55,310 bases of DNA from an uncultured Collinsella sp. (GCA_900759335.1 CAAEUX010000047.1:1-55310); one strand, 5' to 3'; positions 8,071-16,230 are shown, numbered from the stretch's first letter. Made by a program: numbers and translations. The notes: a model not told the origin generated them from the sequence alone.

Positions 8071-8152
8071 TGGGAGCTATAGGATTCGAACCTATGTAGG
8101 CAGAGCCAACGGGTTTACAGCCCGTCCCCATTAACCACTCGGGCAAACTCCC
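8071..8152 (-). tRNA. tRNA-Tyr (anticodon GUA)
   Basis: 82-nt class II tRNA with a long variable arm. Acceptor GGGAGTT/AGCTCCC, discriminator A, anticodon loop CTGTAAA. Its 3' end is followed by CCC, so the CCA tail is not fully encoded, unlike its neighbours. Confidence 0.95.
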
Positions 8153-8487
8153 AATCGTTCAAGTATCCGCAGGTCCTTTGGTCTTTTGGGCCGCCGCCCC
8201 CGCGAACGAAAAAGATAATACGATGCAACCTTGGGGGCTGTCAACGAAAACCTCTAGATACACGGTGCCGGGCGTATCTATATAGCCGTGACCTGCGGTT
8301 TTATTGAGTTTGGATATGAAGGACGGTGGTTTTGGATACTGAGGTGACATTTCCCGAGGTAACACTTTGGTGTAGTAGAGTACACCTTCAGTATCGAACT
8401 TCGATACCGGCTTAATTGCACCTATATATAGCTCGAGATCGGGCTTCCGCGGCAGATTCGAGCGTTGATTTTCTCCCGTTTGAAATC
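8153..8487. other. Gene-free stretch upstream of the tRNA cluster
   Basis: No convincing gene. It is less GC-rich than its surroundings. A 123-codon minus-strand frame (8159-8530) crosses it but runs into the repeat at 8488 and resembles no family I recognise. The promoter for the tRNA-Tyr-Thr-Met-tuf transcript should lie here; I could not single it out. Confidence 0.4.
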
Positions 8488-8573
8488 GAGCGTGGATAAT
8501 CTCCCACTTTTGGCGTGTTTCTGAGGCCAAAGCGGCAGATTATCCACGCTCATTCTTCTGATAATCCACGCTC
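8488..8573. repeat. Palindromic repeat, GAGCGTGGATAATC family
   Basis: GAGCGTGGATAATC (8488-8501) is followed by its exact complement (8538-8551) and by a second near-copy in that orientation (8560-8573, GATAATCCACGCTC). An inner pair, CTTTTGGC with GCCAAAG, nests inside the first palindrome. It has the look of a dispersed intergenic palindrome. Confidence 0.65.
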
Positions 8574-8604
8574 GGCCAGGATGATTGAGACCGGTCCGGC
8601 CTTT

Positions 8605-8821
8605 GTCTCGATCTGTAACATTTAGAGAACATTTTTTCCCCTATCTGTTACAGATCGAGATGTTTCGCAGAGACCTCAGCTTACGTCTCATTCTGTAACA
8701 GCTAGAACGGTTTTCAGCCTCTTCGTGTTACAGATCGAGATGTTATCGGCCGTCCCTTGGCAATGTCTCGATCTGTAACTATAAGGAAGGTCTTCAGCCC
8801 ACTCGTGTTGCGAATCGAGAC
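8605..8821. repeat. Threefold 80-bp tandem array of hairpins
   Basis: Three units begin at 8605, 8685 and 8765, exactly 80 bp apart. Each consists of a left arm GTCTCGATCTGTAACA, a 25-nt variable loop and the complementary right arm TGTTACAGATCGAGAT (at 8646, 8726 and 8806). 23 bp of linker separates the units. The arms are nearly invariant while loops and linkers diverge. It lies between tRNA-Tyr and tRNA-Thr. See the findings. Confidence 0.85.
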
Positions 8822-8867
8822 AAACCTGATGCTCGGTTGGCGCCAAACACGCTGACTTATCGACATA

Positions 8868-8906
8868 AATAGAAACGGGCCCTGTCCCACAAGGGAACAG
8901 AGCCCG
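8868..8906 (-). terminator. Terminator of tRNA-Thr(UGU)
   Basis: CGGGCCCTGTCCC (8876-8888) pairs with 8893-8906, allowing one bulge. On the minus strand it is followed by TTTCTATTT. It lies 10 bp after the tRNA. Confidence 0.75.
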
Positions 8907-8915
8907 AAACTCTCA

Positions 8916-8990
8916 TGGAGCCAGTGACAGGAATCGAACCTGCAACCCACTGATTACAAATCAGTTGCGCTACCGTTGCGCCACACTGGC
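8916..8990 (-). tRNA. tRNA-Thr (anticodon UGU)
   Basis: 75-nt cloverleaf with perfect acceptor GCCAGTG/CACTGGC, discriminator T and encoded CCA. The anticodon loop is TTTGTAA. It is separated from the tRNA cluster by the repeat-rich gap and has its own terminator. Confidence 0.96.
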
Positions 8991-9143
8991 ACACTTGGCG
9001 CTTTCACGCGAAGCCAGTTAAGAATAAAGGAATTGCGGACGGGGCGCAACAGGCCGCACGGCGTTATACAAATATGCAAAATCCAGCAACAACGCGTACC
9101 AGGCCCGTTCATTTCTGTCAGTGCGCCCTCAATCTTAAAACCA

Positions 9144-9204
9144 TTCGCCAGAACGAATAGTTTTAATTACAATTGCTATATATAAAACTATTCGTTCTGG
9201 CGAA
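9144..9204 (+). promoter_or_regulatory. Perfect 22-bp inverted repeat overlapping a promoter
   Basis: Positions 9144-9165 (starting TTCGCCAGAACG) are perfectly complementary to 9183-9204. The 17-bp AT-rich spacer holds an extended -10 (TGCTATATA, 9174-9182). A repressor bound to both arms would cover the promoter. The repeat ends 10 bp before the start of the HTH-HipA gene, so autoregulation by that protein's HTH domain is the simplest reading. Confidence 0.75.
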
Positions 9205-9214
9205 GGGTTTCGCG

Positions 9215-10555
9215 ATGCTTACTACCAAAGAAGCCGCCGAGCTGCTCGGCATCACCCCGCGCAGGGTGCAGGAGCTCATTAAGAACGGCGCGCTGACCGC
9301 CCGCAAGGCTTCTGGTGTATGGCTCATCGACAAAGACAGCGTCGACACGCGGCTCCGCTCCGTGACCAAAACGGGGGGACGTCCCCGCCGCGGCCACGGT
9401 AAGAGCGAGATTGCATTCACCCTCATGAACCGCACGTACGAAGTCGCTCAGCTGGTCTACAGCACATCGCGAAAAGACTTTACCCACATCGGTGCCGACA
9501 TCGATTACGCCCACGCCCCTATTGGAGTATTTGGCCCTAATAGTCCCATATCGCTCGACTCCTTCCGCATCTGGTGGCGCGGCCGCGGTATCCCGCTCGC
9601 ACGCATTGGGCTAGCCTCCCTGCTTGCAGAAGCCGCAGTCGATGTTCCCGATGAACTCGTACAGCGAAATCTTGGCCTCTCCCTATCCGACCAGTATTGG
9701 ATTAGACCCCAAAGTTCCGGCCTCGCCTGGGAAGATATTAATTTCTTCAATAATGCTTTTGATGACGTTTCGCTAACCATTGCACCCTTCGCCCCGGAGG
9801 GTAAGGCAGCCGCCGCAAAGCCCGACAACACCTCGGACGGCAATCTTCAAAAGTACTGGACATGCGAGGACGGGCGTCGAATTCTGCATAAGGCAGGAGC
9901 GCACCTGAACCAGGAACCTTATAACGAGCTGGTGGCGACCGCGCTCCACCGTCGCATCCTAAACGCCTGCGATTATGTGCCTTACTCGCTCGAGGGCACG
10001 GGCACTTCCGCCCTGAGCATATGCGATGTCTTCTTAACTGATGAAGAAGAGTATGTCCCTGCGTTCTATGTAAACCAGCACGCAAACGCAGATGAACGGC
10101 TAACCGACTACGAGCGATACGTAGCAAACTGCGAGGAGCTCGGGGTGACAGGCGTCAAGGATGCCCTTGACCGCATGATCGTATGTGACGACATCATCGC
10201 CAACTATGACCGCCATTGGCGTAACTTTGGCCTTGTGCGAAACGTCAACACGCAAGCCTGCAGACCTGCCCCCATCTTCGATTCGGGCTCATCACTCTGG
10301 TGCAACATATCGCTAGAGGAGCTTAGGGCGGGAGAGCACAGTTTTACCAGCGCACAATTTCATTCAAGTCCCGCCAAACAAATGTTGCTCGTCGAGGACA
10401 TGGGCTGGTTTGACGGCGACAAACTCGAGGGCTTTGTCGACGAGGCGATCGAGATTCTGTCTAAAAACGATGCCCTAGCAGCGAGACTGCCTTATCTAAA
10501 AGAGGCGCTAACGTGGCGCCTCGAAAGAATGATCGACATCGCTGAATGGAGTTAG
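9215..10555 (+). CDS. HTH domain fused to HipA-like kinase
   Basis: 446-aa protein. Residues 1-45 form an excisionase/MerR-type winged HTH (MLTTKEAAELLGITPRRVQELIKNGALTARKASGVWLIDKDSV). The rest resembles HipA-type Ser/Thr kinases: a Lys candidate for ATP binding in RRILHK (about 226), the catalytic-loop pattern ANYDRHWRNFG (D332, N337) and a metal-binding Asp in PIFDSGSS (D356). HipA normally works with a separate HTH antitoxin, HipB; here DNA binding and kinase are in one chain and no antitoxin gene is adjacent. Start at 9215 is preferred because the upstream ATG (9173) lies inside the operator. It interrupts conserved gene order, suggesting acquisition. Kinase assignment is by motif only. 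Confidence 0.75.
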   Translation: MLTTKEAAELLGITPRRVQELIKNGALTARKASGVWLIDKDSVDTRLRSVTKTGGRPRRGHGKSEIAFTLMNRTYEVAQLVYSTSRKDFTHIGADIDYAHAPIGVFGPNSPISLDSFRIWWRGRGIPLARIGLASLLAEAAVDVPDELVQRNLGLSLSDQYWIRPQSSGLAWEDINFFNNAFDDVSLTIAPFAPEGKAAAAKPDNTSDGNLQKYWTCEDGRRILHKAGAHLNQEPYNELVATALHRRILNACDYVPYSLEGTGTSALSICDVFLTDEEEYVPAFYVNQHANADERLTDYERYVANCEELGVTGVKDALDRMIVCDDIIANYDRHWRNFGLVRNVNTQACRPAPIFDSGSSLWCNISLEELRAGEHSFTSAQFHSSPAKQMLLVEDMGWFDGDKLEGFVDEAIEILSKNDALAARLPYLKEALTWRLERMIDIAEWS

Positions 10556-10582
10556 CGAGGCAGCATTGCCCCGCCAACTCCC

Positions 10583-11260
10583 CTACCGCCCGCGCAGGGC
10601 CTTAAGCTTTGCCAGGGCCTCGGGGCTCAGGCGGCTGCCCAGAGTCATCTTGATCTGCGGAGCTTCCTCTGCCTCGTGAACGTCGTTATCGATCTGTTTG
10701 ATCTCGTCCACCAGCATACGGCTCGAGATGCGCGTAACACCCTTGCCCATGACGACGGCCTGGATCGTGCCGTCGCTCGACACCACGGAGCACGCGCGGC
10801 CTTCCTCGCGCGCCTCGATGCAGAGCTTCTGTACCACGGTATCGGCCGATACACCCGTCGGCGAGAACTCGATGCGCACGCCGCGGGCCGGCAGGTTGGG
10901 GCGCTCGCTGGAGATATTGCCCGCGCCGTCGAACACGATCACGGCCTCGTAGCGGCCCTGGGCAAAGGCGGCGACGTCGTTGATGAGGGCGGTGCGCGCC
11001 ATATCGTGAACATCGCTGGAATACGGATCGTCGGAATGGTCGTAGACGAGCTTTTCGTAGCGTGGCGTGCAGTGGATCACGTTGTAGCCGTCGACCACCA
11101 GCAGCTCGGGCTTGTTGGAGTGCATCGTCGAGACTGGATCGGCGATGGCCTGCGCAAACGCATTGCCGCCCACGCCATAGGTCGCGGCCGAAACAATCGG
11201 CTTGGCCGAGCCCTCGCCAAAGCGCTTGGCCTTGGACTTGGCGCGGTTCTTCTTGGACAT
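10583..11260 (-). CDS. YacP/Rae1-like NYN-domain ribonuclease
   Basis: 225-aa NYN (PIN-like) domain protein. The core starts at LLVVDGYNVIH (about residues 53-63) with acidic residues in ALINDVAAFAQ, VIVFDGAG and VVSSDGTIQ. A basic N-terminal tail (KKNRAKSKAKRFG) may bind RNA or ribosomes. In B. subtilis the homologue Rae1 cleaves mRNA in the ribosomal A site; the same role here is inference from the family and from the position after rlmB, as in Bacillus. It starts 3 nt after the rlmB stop and is the last gene of the disA operon. Confidence 0.85.
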   Translation of the reverse strand: MSKKNRAKSKAKRFGEGSAKPIVSAATYGVGGNAFAQAIADPVSTMHSNKPELLVVDGYNVIHCTPRYEKLVYDHSDDPYSSDVHDMARTALINDVAAFAQGRYEAVIVFDGAGNISSERPNLPARGVRIEFSPTGVSADTVVQKLCIEAREEGRACSVVSSDGTIQAVVMGKGVTRISSRMLVDEIKQIDNDVHEAEEAPQIKMTLGSRLSPEALAKLKALRGR

Positions 11261-11263
11261 GCG

Positions 11264-12178
11264 CTACTCCTCCCCCATGAGCTCGCCGGCATTGCGGCGC
11301 AGCCACTCAAAGCACAGCGCGGTGGTCGCCTGGGCCACGTTGAGGCTCTCGGTCATGCCGCGCTGGGGAAGCTTGGTCAAAAAGTCGCATTTCTCGAGTA
11401 CCAGGCGCGAGATGCCGTCGCCCTCGGAGCCCATGACGAGCGCCACGCGACCTTCGAAGGGAGCATCCCAGCAACTGCCCTCGGCGTGCTCGGAAGCACC
11501 GCCCACCCAAAAACCAGCGGCCTTGAGGTCATCGAGTGCACGGGCAATATTGGGAACCTGCGCGATAGGCAGATGCATGACAGCACCGGCCGAGGTCTTG
11601 TAGCTGCCCACGGTCACGCCGGCGGCACGCTTGTTGGCGATGATGACGCCGGCCGCGCCCACAACCTCGGCGGAGCGCACGATGGCGCCAAAGTTGCCGT
11701 CGTCAGTCACGTGGTCGAGCACCACGACAAGTGCCGGGCCCTCGCCTGCGCGGTCGAGAATATCGGCGACATCGGCATAGGGGAAGTTGCCAACCTCGAG
11801 CGCGATGCCCTGGTGAGCGCCATGGCTCGACAGTGCGTCGAGCTGCGCGCGCTGCACATACTTAATGCGGACGCCCGCAGCGTTGAGGTCGTCGACCAGG
11901 CGCGACAAGGCGGCATCGCGCTCCCCGCCCTCGGCAACGAGCGCGCACTTGATGGGAAAACCAGTGCGTAGCGCCTCGGCGGCAGCACGACGACCTTCGA
12001 TAAACTCGCCCTTGGGAGCCTGGACAGCGTCGCGGTTGCGATCACGCTGCGGACGTGCGGCCTGGGTGCGATCGCGTTGGCCCTTGGGAGCGGCAGCGCG
12101 GTCATTGCGGCGAATCGGACGCGAGCCAGAAGCAGCCTGCTTGCCGCCACGAGGCGCACGCTTGCGATTGTCGGCCAT
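11264..12178 (-). CDS. rlmB: 23S rRNA 2'-O-ribose methyltransferase, TrmH/SpoU family
   Basis: 304-aa SPOUT methyltransferase, probably forming Gm2251 in the peptidyl-transferase loop. After a basic, disordered about 55-residue extension comes the substrate-binding domain (GEFIEGRRAAAEALRTG). The knotted catalytic domain has the three SpoU motifs: LDHVTDDGNFGAIVRSAEVVGAAGVI, VALVMGSEGDGISRLVLEKCD and LPQRGMTESLNVAQATTALCFEWLR. It lies in the cysS-rlmB-yacP order of Firmicutes, though the Mini-III RNase gene found there is missing. TrmH-type tRNA methylation is a less likely alternative. Confidence 0.9.
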   Translation of the reverse strand: MADNRKRAPRGGKQAASGSRPIRRNDRAAAPKGQRDRTQAARPQRDRNRDAVQAPKGEFIEGRRAAAEALRTGFPIKCALVAEGGERDAALSRLVDDLNAAGVRIKYVQRAQLDALSSHGAHQGIALEVGNFPYADVADILDRAGEGPALVVVLDHVTDDGNFGAIVRSAEVVGAAGVIIANKRAAGVTVGSYKTSAGAVMHLPIAQVPNIARALDDLKAAGFWVGGASEHAEGSCWDAPFEGRVALVMGSEGDGISRLVLEKCDFLTKLPQRGMTESLNVAQATTALCFEWLRRNAGELMGEE

Positions 12179-12321
12179 AAAACGGCCTCCTTAAATAGAT
12201 AACGAACAAGAATCGACCGTCCGAGCCACGGCACCTTGCCTTTCAATCGTCGGGCATGACCACCAGGTCTATGCCCTCCTCTTTCAAGGCAATCTGCCGC
12301 ACCTCGAACGGTCGACAAATA

Positions 12322-13788
12322 CTAGAGACTCTTAATACGAGTGCCCGCGGCAGTATCCTCAATGGTGAGGCCCAGGTCCTTGAGCTGGTCGCGGATGGCA
12401 TCTGCCAGATCCCAGTTCTTGGCGGCACGGGCCTCGGCGCGGGCCTCGAGAATCTTGGCAGCAGCCTCGTCCACGTCGTCACCCGTGTAGGCAACCAAAC
12501 CGGCGGCAACGCCCAGCAGGCCCAGCGGCAGCTCGACCTTGGGCTCGGGGAGCTCAACGCCAAACGTATCGAGCAGCTCGGCCAGCGTATCGGCGGCAGC
12601 CAGGACTGCGGCCTTGTCGGCAGCATCGCCCGCCTGCTCCAGGTACTGGTTGCACTCGGTCACAAAGCCAAAGACAGCACCCATGGCACCAGCGGTGTTA
12701 AAGTCGTCGTCCATGCACTCCTTAAAGGCAGCACGAGTCTCAGCGGCCTTGGCGGCAAATGCCTCGGCGGCAGCCGCATCGGCATCGGCCGTCGCATGGT
12801 TCGCGGCCCAGCGCAGGTTCTCGACCGTACCGGCGATACGCGTGAGTGAGTTCTCGGCACCCTCCAGGCGCTCCCAAGAAAAGTCGAGCGGCGAGCGATA
12901 GCTCGTCTGCAGCATCAGCAGGCGCAGGGCGGCAGCGGAGTGCTGCTCGAGGACCTCGGCCAGCGTAAAGAAGTTGCCGAGCGACTTGGACATCTTCTCG
13001 CCGTCTACCAGCAGCATGCCCGTGTGCATCCAGGTGTTGGAGAAGCCCTGGTGCCAGGCGCAGGTGGCCTGGGCGCACTCGTTCTCGTGATGCGGGAAAG
13101 CAAGGTCGGAGCCGCCGCCGTGGATGTCAATCGGAGTGCCCAGGTAGCGGTGCACCATGGCGGCACACTCGGTGTGCCAACCGGGACGGCCCTCGCCCCA
13201 GGGGCTCGGCCAGCTGGGCTCGCCGGGCTTGGCGGCCTTCCACAGGGCAAAGTCGAGCGGGTCGTTCTTGTCCTCGTTCTCCTCGATGCGCGCGCCAACC
13301 ATAAGGTCGTCGATGTTGCGGCCCGAGACCTGACCATAGTTGGGATCGCTGCGCACGGCAAAGTACACGTCGCCGTTATCGGCGGCATAGGCATGGCCCT
13401 GCTCGATAAGCGTCTTGATCATGGCGATCATGGGGCCGATCTCTTTGGTGGCACGAGGACGCACATCCGGATCGAGCACGTTGGCGGCGCGCATGACGCC
13501 GATGAACTTGTCGGAGAACTCCGTTGCGACCTCGGCGGCAGTGCGGCCCTGCTCGTTGGCGCGCTTGATGATCTTGTCATCGACATCGGTGAGGTTCTGG
13601 GCGAATGTGACCTCGTAGCCGCTCGCGATGAGCCAGCGGCGGATCACGTCAAAGCTGATGAACGTGCGGGCATTGCCGATGTGGATGTTGTCGTAGACCG
13701 TGGGGCCGCACACGTACATGCGGACCTTGCCGGACTCGATGGGCTGGAATTCTTCCTTTTTATGGGTAGCGCTGTTGTAGATACGCAT
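12322..13788 (-). CDS. cysS: Cysteinyl-tRNA synthetase
   Basis: 488-aa class I synthetase charging tRNA-Cys. It has the zinc-binding YVCGPTVYD (C28), the HIGH motif as HIGN (about residues 35-38), the Cys/His ligands in HTECAAM and HHENECAQ, and KMSKSLGNF. The C-terminal helical domain ends IEDTAAGTRIKSL. The start at 13788 lies 3 nt downstream of the ispF stop, so it is translated from the disA-ispD-ispF-cysS-rlmB-yacP transcript. About 140 bp without a gene separate it from rlmB. Confidence 0.97.
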   Translation of the reverse strand: MRIYNSATHKKEEFQPIESGKVRMYVCGPTVYDNIHIGNARTFISFDVIRRWLIASGYEVTFAQNLTDVDDKIIKRANEQGRTAAEVATEFSDKFIGVMRAANVLDPDVRPRATKEIGPMIAMIKTLIEQGHAYAADNGDVYFAVRSDPNYGQVSGRNIDDLMVGARIEENEDKNDPLDFALWKAAKPGEPSWPSPWGEGRPGWHTECAAMVHRYLGTPIDIHGGGSDLAFPHHENECAQATCAWHQGFSNTWMHTGMLLVDGEKMSKSLGNFFTLAEVLEQHSAAALRLLMLQTSYRSPLDFSWERLEGAENSLTRIAGTVENLRWAANHATADADAAAAEAFAAKAAETRAAFKECMDDDFNTAGAMGAVFGFVTECNQYLEQAGDAADKAAVLAAADTLAELLDTFGVELPEPKVELPLGLLGVAAGLVAYTGDDVDEAAAKILEARAEARAAKNWDLADAIRDQLKDLGLTIEDTAAGTRIKSL

Positions 13789-13791
13789 TCG

Positions 13792-14286
13792 TTACTCCTT
13801 AACGGTTTTCTGTAGCAGGCAGACGGCCCAGGCGCCGATTCCCTCGCCCTGGCCTTCCCAACCGAGCTTTTCGGTCGTAGTGGCGGCGACGCCCACGTTT
13901 TCGACGTCAACGCCCAGGGCATGGGCAAGGTTGGCGCGCATGGCATCGCGGTGCGGGGTGATCTTGGGTTGCTGACAGGCAATGGTGCAATCGGCATCGA
14001 CAAACTCGAAGCCCAGCTCGCGCGCATAGTCCATTACGCGGGCGAGCAGCACCATCGAATCGGCACCCTCATAGGCGGGGTCGGTATCGGGGAATAGCTT
14101 GCCGATGTCTCCCCCGCGACAGGCGCCCAGAATGGCGTCGGCCAAGGCGTGCGCGAGCACATCGGCATCCGAGTGGCCCAGCAGGCCGCGCTCGTAGGGA
14201 ATGTCGACACCGCCGATGATACATCGACGCCCCTCCACCAGACGGTGAACGTCGTAGCCATGGCCAATGCGCAGGTTACTGAACAT
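13792..14286 (-). CDS. ispF: 2-C-methyl-D-erythritol 2,4-cyclodiphosphate synthase
   Basis: 164-aa enzyme of the MEP pathway, which converts CDP-methylerythritol phosphate to the cyclodiphosphate. Metal ligands are in RIGHGYDVHRL (D and H) and LGHSDADVLAHALADA; the C-terminal TTTEKLGWEGQGEGIGAWAV is also typical. The start at 14286 (MFSNLRIGHGYDVH) overlaps the end of ispD by 11 nt, so the two are coupled. Some bacteria fuse IspD and IspF; here they are separate but overlapping. Confidence 0.96.
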   Translation of the reverse strand: MFSNLRIGHGYDVHRLVEGRRCIIGGVDIPYERGLLGHSDADVLAHALADAILGACRGGDIGKLFPDTDPAYEGADSMVLLARVMDYARELGFEFVDADCTIACQQPKITPHRDAMRANLAHALGVDVENVGVAATTTEKLGWEGQGEGIGAWAVCLLQKTVKE

Positions 14287-15004
14287 GGGGAAGGTCCTCT
14301 CCCTCGGCCATGCGGCCAAGCAGAATCGCGGTTACGGGACGCAAGTCCTCGGGCACCGTCACCTTAAGGTTATCGCGCGGGCTCTGGACGCAGCGGACGC
14401 GCCCACCCATGCGCTCGACCAGCGACGAATCATCGGTGCCGGTAAAGCCCTCGGCAATGGCTGCAGCGTGGGCGCGCTTCATAGCATCGACGCTAAAGAT
14501 CTGCGGCGTCTGCGCGGCCCAATAGAGCTCACGCGGCGGCGTCTCGACGATATTGTCGCCATCGACGATCTTGAGCGTGTCGATCGCGGGCTGGCCGCAC
14601 ACGACACCGTCGAGAGCACGGTCGCTCACGAGCACGTCGATAGCGTGGTCGATGGCCTCGGTCGCAATGAGCGGACGAGCGCCATCGTGAATGGCGACGT
14701 ATTCAAAGCCCGCCGGAACCGCATGCACGCCGGCACGGGTGGAATCCTGACGGGTATCGCCGGCATCGGCAAAGCTGATGGGCGTGTCATAGTCAAACGG
14801 GTCGATGGCCAGGCGGCGCATCTCGGCACGGCGCTCGGCAGGACACACCACTACAATGTGGCCGACCTTGTCGCTACGATCGAACGCGCGGATGGACCAG
14901 CTCATAAGCGGACGGCCCGCCACGTTAACGAGCTGCTTGCCGCCGGGGTTACCAAAGCGCTGGCCGCTGCCACCGGCAACGACCACGGCGCATACGGGCG
15001 CCAT
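14276..15004 (-). CDS. ispD: 2-C-methyl-D-erythritol 4-phosphate cytidylyltransferase
   Basis: 242-aa nucleotidyltransferase of the MEP isoprenoid pathway. The CTP-binding signature AVVVAGGSGQRFGNPGGKQLVNVAGRPLMSWS is at residues 7-37. The family motif VAIHDGARPLI is near 106, and the third pattern TPQIFSVDAMKRAHA (about 167-181) is also present. The start codon overlaps the disA stop by one base. Together with ispF here and ispE at 34.9 kb, three MEP enzymes lie in the window. Confidence 0.96.
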   Translation of the reverse strand: MAPVCAVVVAGGSGQRFGNPGGKQLVNVAGRPLMSWSIRAFDRSDKVGHIVVVCPAERRAEMRRLAIDPFDYDTPISFADAGDTRQDSTRAGVHAVPAGFEYVAIHDGARPLIATEAIDHAIDVLVSDRALDGVVCGQPAIDTLKIVDGDNIVETPPRELYWAAQTPQIFSVDAMKRAHAAAIAEGFTGTDDSSLVERMGGRVRCVQSPRDNLKVTVPEDLRPVTAILLGRMAEGEDLPHVQ

Positions 15005-16071
15005 TATGCGTTCCCCTGTTTGGTGCCCTTCATGCGGTACAGCGAGTCCGCAAGAATGGCAGGGTTGTTGACGCCAAAGTCGCCCAGGCGCTCCGGATCC
15101 TCGCTGATGTCATCCATGAGCTCCTGCAGCGAGCCGTACTCGTCGACGATCTTCTCGGCCACGCCGTCGCGCACGACGGACACGCGCGAAAGCGTGCGCA
15201 GGCCCAGCGGTGTCATGACGGAGTCCTCGTCCAGGTCGTCATAGCCCAGAACTGCCGCCACGTGCTGCGGGTCAGACAGGTCCTTAGGCGTCATGCGACT
15301 CAGCTCGGCGCGAATCTTCTCGGCGTTGGCCTCAGAGGAATCGCTTGCGTAGTCGCGGATCATCAAGTCGTATTCGGTATCCATGCTGGAGCCCGCGAGC
15401 TGCTCAAGCTGCATCTGCACGAGCTTGCCCTGGTTACCCAGCTTGACGATGCAATCCTTAAGCTCGGTCTTTGCCTGTTGCATGATCTCGAAACTCGAGA
15501 AAATGCCGGTGATGTCGGCGAGCGTGACGTAGTCGTCGAGCTCGAGGGCCGTCAGGCGCAGCAAGGAGCGGTCGAGCGACTGACGGGTGGTCTGGAGCGT
15601 GGCGACGAGCTGGTTGACCGAGCTCATGATGGTGGTGACGGGCTGGATCTCGTAGCTCTTGCCGTGAACGTACACGTTAACGACGGCGCGACGGGCCGAG
15701 ACCGAGATCACGATGGCGTCGGTGAGCACCGACATGCGAGCGGCAGTACGGTGACGCATGCCTGTCTCACTCGTGGCGAGCGAGGGATCGGGATTGAGGT
15801 GGAAGTTGGCGCGCAGGATCTGGGTGAGGTCGCCATCGATAACGATGGCGCCGTCCATCTTGGAAAGCTCGAACAGGCGGTTCGAGGTAAACGAAATGTT
15901 GAGCGGGAAGCCGTCGTTACCGGCAGCGAGCACGTTTTCGGTGTCGCCGACGCAGATAAGGGCACCCAGGTGACCGGCAATGATCATGTCGAGGGCGGTG
16001 CGGATCGGCTGACCGGGGGCAGTCAGGCGGATGGCCTGTTCCATACGCTTTTGCAGCTCGTTCTTATCCAA
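15004..16071 (-). CDS. disA: DNA integrity scanning protein DisA, diadenylate cyclase
   Basis: 355-aa octameric c-di-AMP synthase that scans DNA and stops synthesis on branched structures. The DAC catalytic motifs DGA (residues 73-75) and RHR (106-108, in TGMRHRTAARMS) are intact. The C-terminal part includes a helix-hairpin-helix DNA-binding domain (about residues 290-345, YGSLQELMDDISEDPERLGDFGVNNPAILADSLYRM). It is the first gene of the ispD-ispF-cysS-rlmB-yacP run. c-di-AMP receptors or phosphodiesterases are not obvious in this window. Confidence 0.96.
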   Translation of the reverse strand: MDKNELQKRMEQAIRLTAPGQPIRTALDMIIAGHLGALICVGDTENVLAAGNDGFPLNISFTSNRLFELSKMDGAIVIDGDLTQILRANFHLNPDPSLATSETGMRHRTAARMSVLTDAIVISVSARRAVVNVYVHGKSYEIQPVTTIMSSVNQLVATLQTTRQSLDRSLLRLTALELDDYVTLADITGIFSSFEIMQQAKTELKDCIVKLGNQGKLVQMQLEQLAGSSMDTEYDLMIRDYASDSSEANAEKIRAELSRMTPKDLSDPQHVAAVLGYDDLDEDSVMTPLGLRTLSRVSVVRDGVAEKIVDEYGSLQELMDDISEDPERLGDFGVNNPAILADSLYRMKGTKQGNA

Positions 16072-16230
16072 GGCATCGCTCCCATCGTATACGCTCCATA
16101 AACGTCAATAAGTTTCTCACGGTTTGCCCCTGTGACGCCCGCAAAATCCGATGCTTACAGAATGAGCGAACACAGCTGAGAGCCCCAATCCAAATGAGCT
16201 GCTTATGTGGTAGCATCGGGATTCGCATAA

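Noticed and set aside
8159..8530. 123-codon minus-strand frame in the tRNA gap
   Set aside because: Starts in the palindromic repeat at 8488-8573, has no clear ribosome binding site, resembles no family and differs in composition from real genes here. A genuine small gene is not fully excluded.
8605..8821. CRISPR array
   Set aside because: Units are hairpin pairs with an 80-bp step and no constant repeat/unique spacer pattern, and no cas genes are nearby.
9173..9214. Upstream ATG as the start of the HTH-HipA gene
   Set aside because: It lies in the spacer of the perfect inverted repeat, where the promoter should be, and would add residues before a complete HTH domain.
12243..12311. Short minus-strand stretch reading FEVRQIALKEEGIDLVVMPDD before a stop, between cysS and rlmB
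   Set aside because: Protein-like but only about 20 codons with no proper start. It may be a gene relic, which is not enough to annotate.
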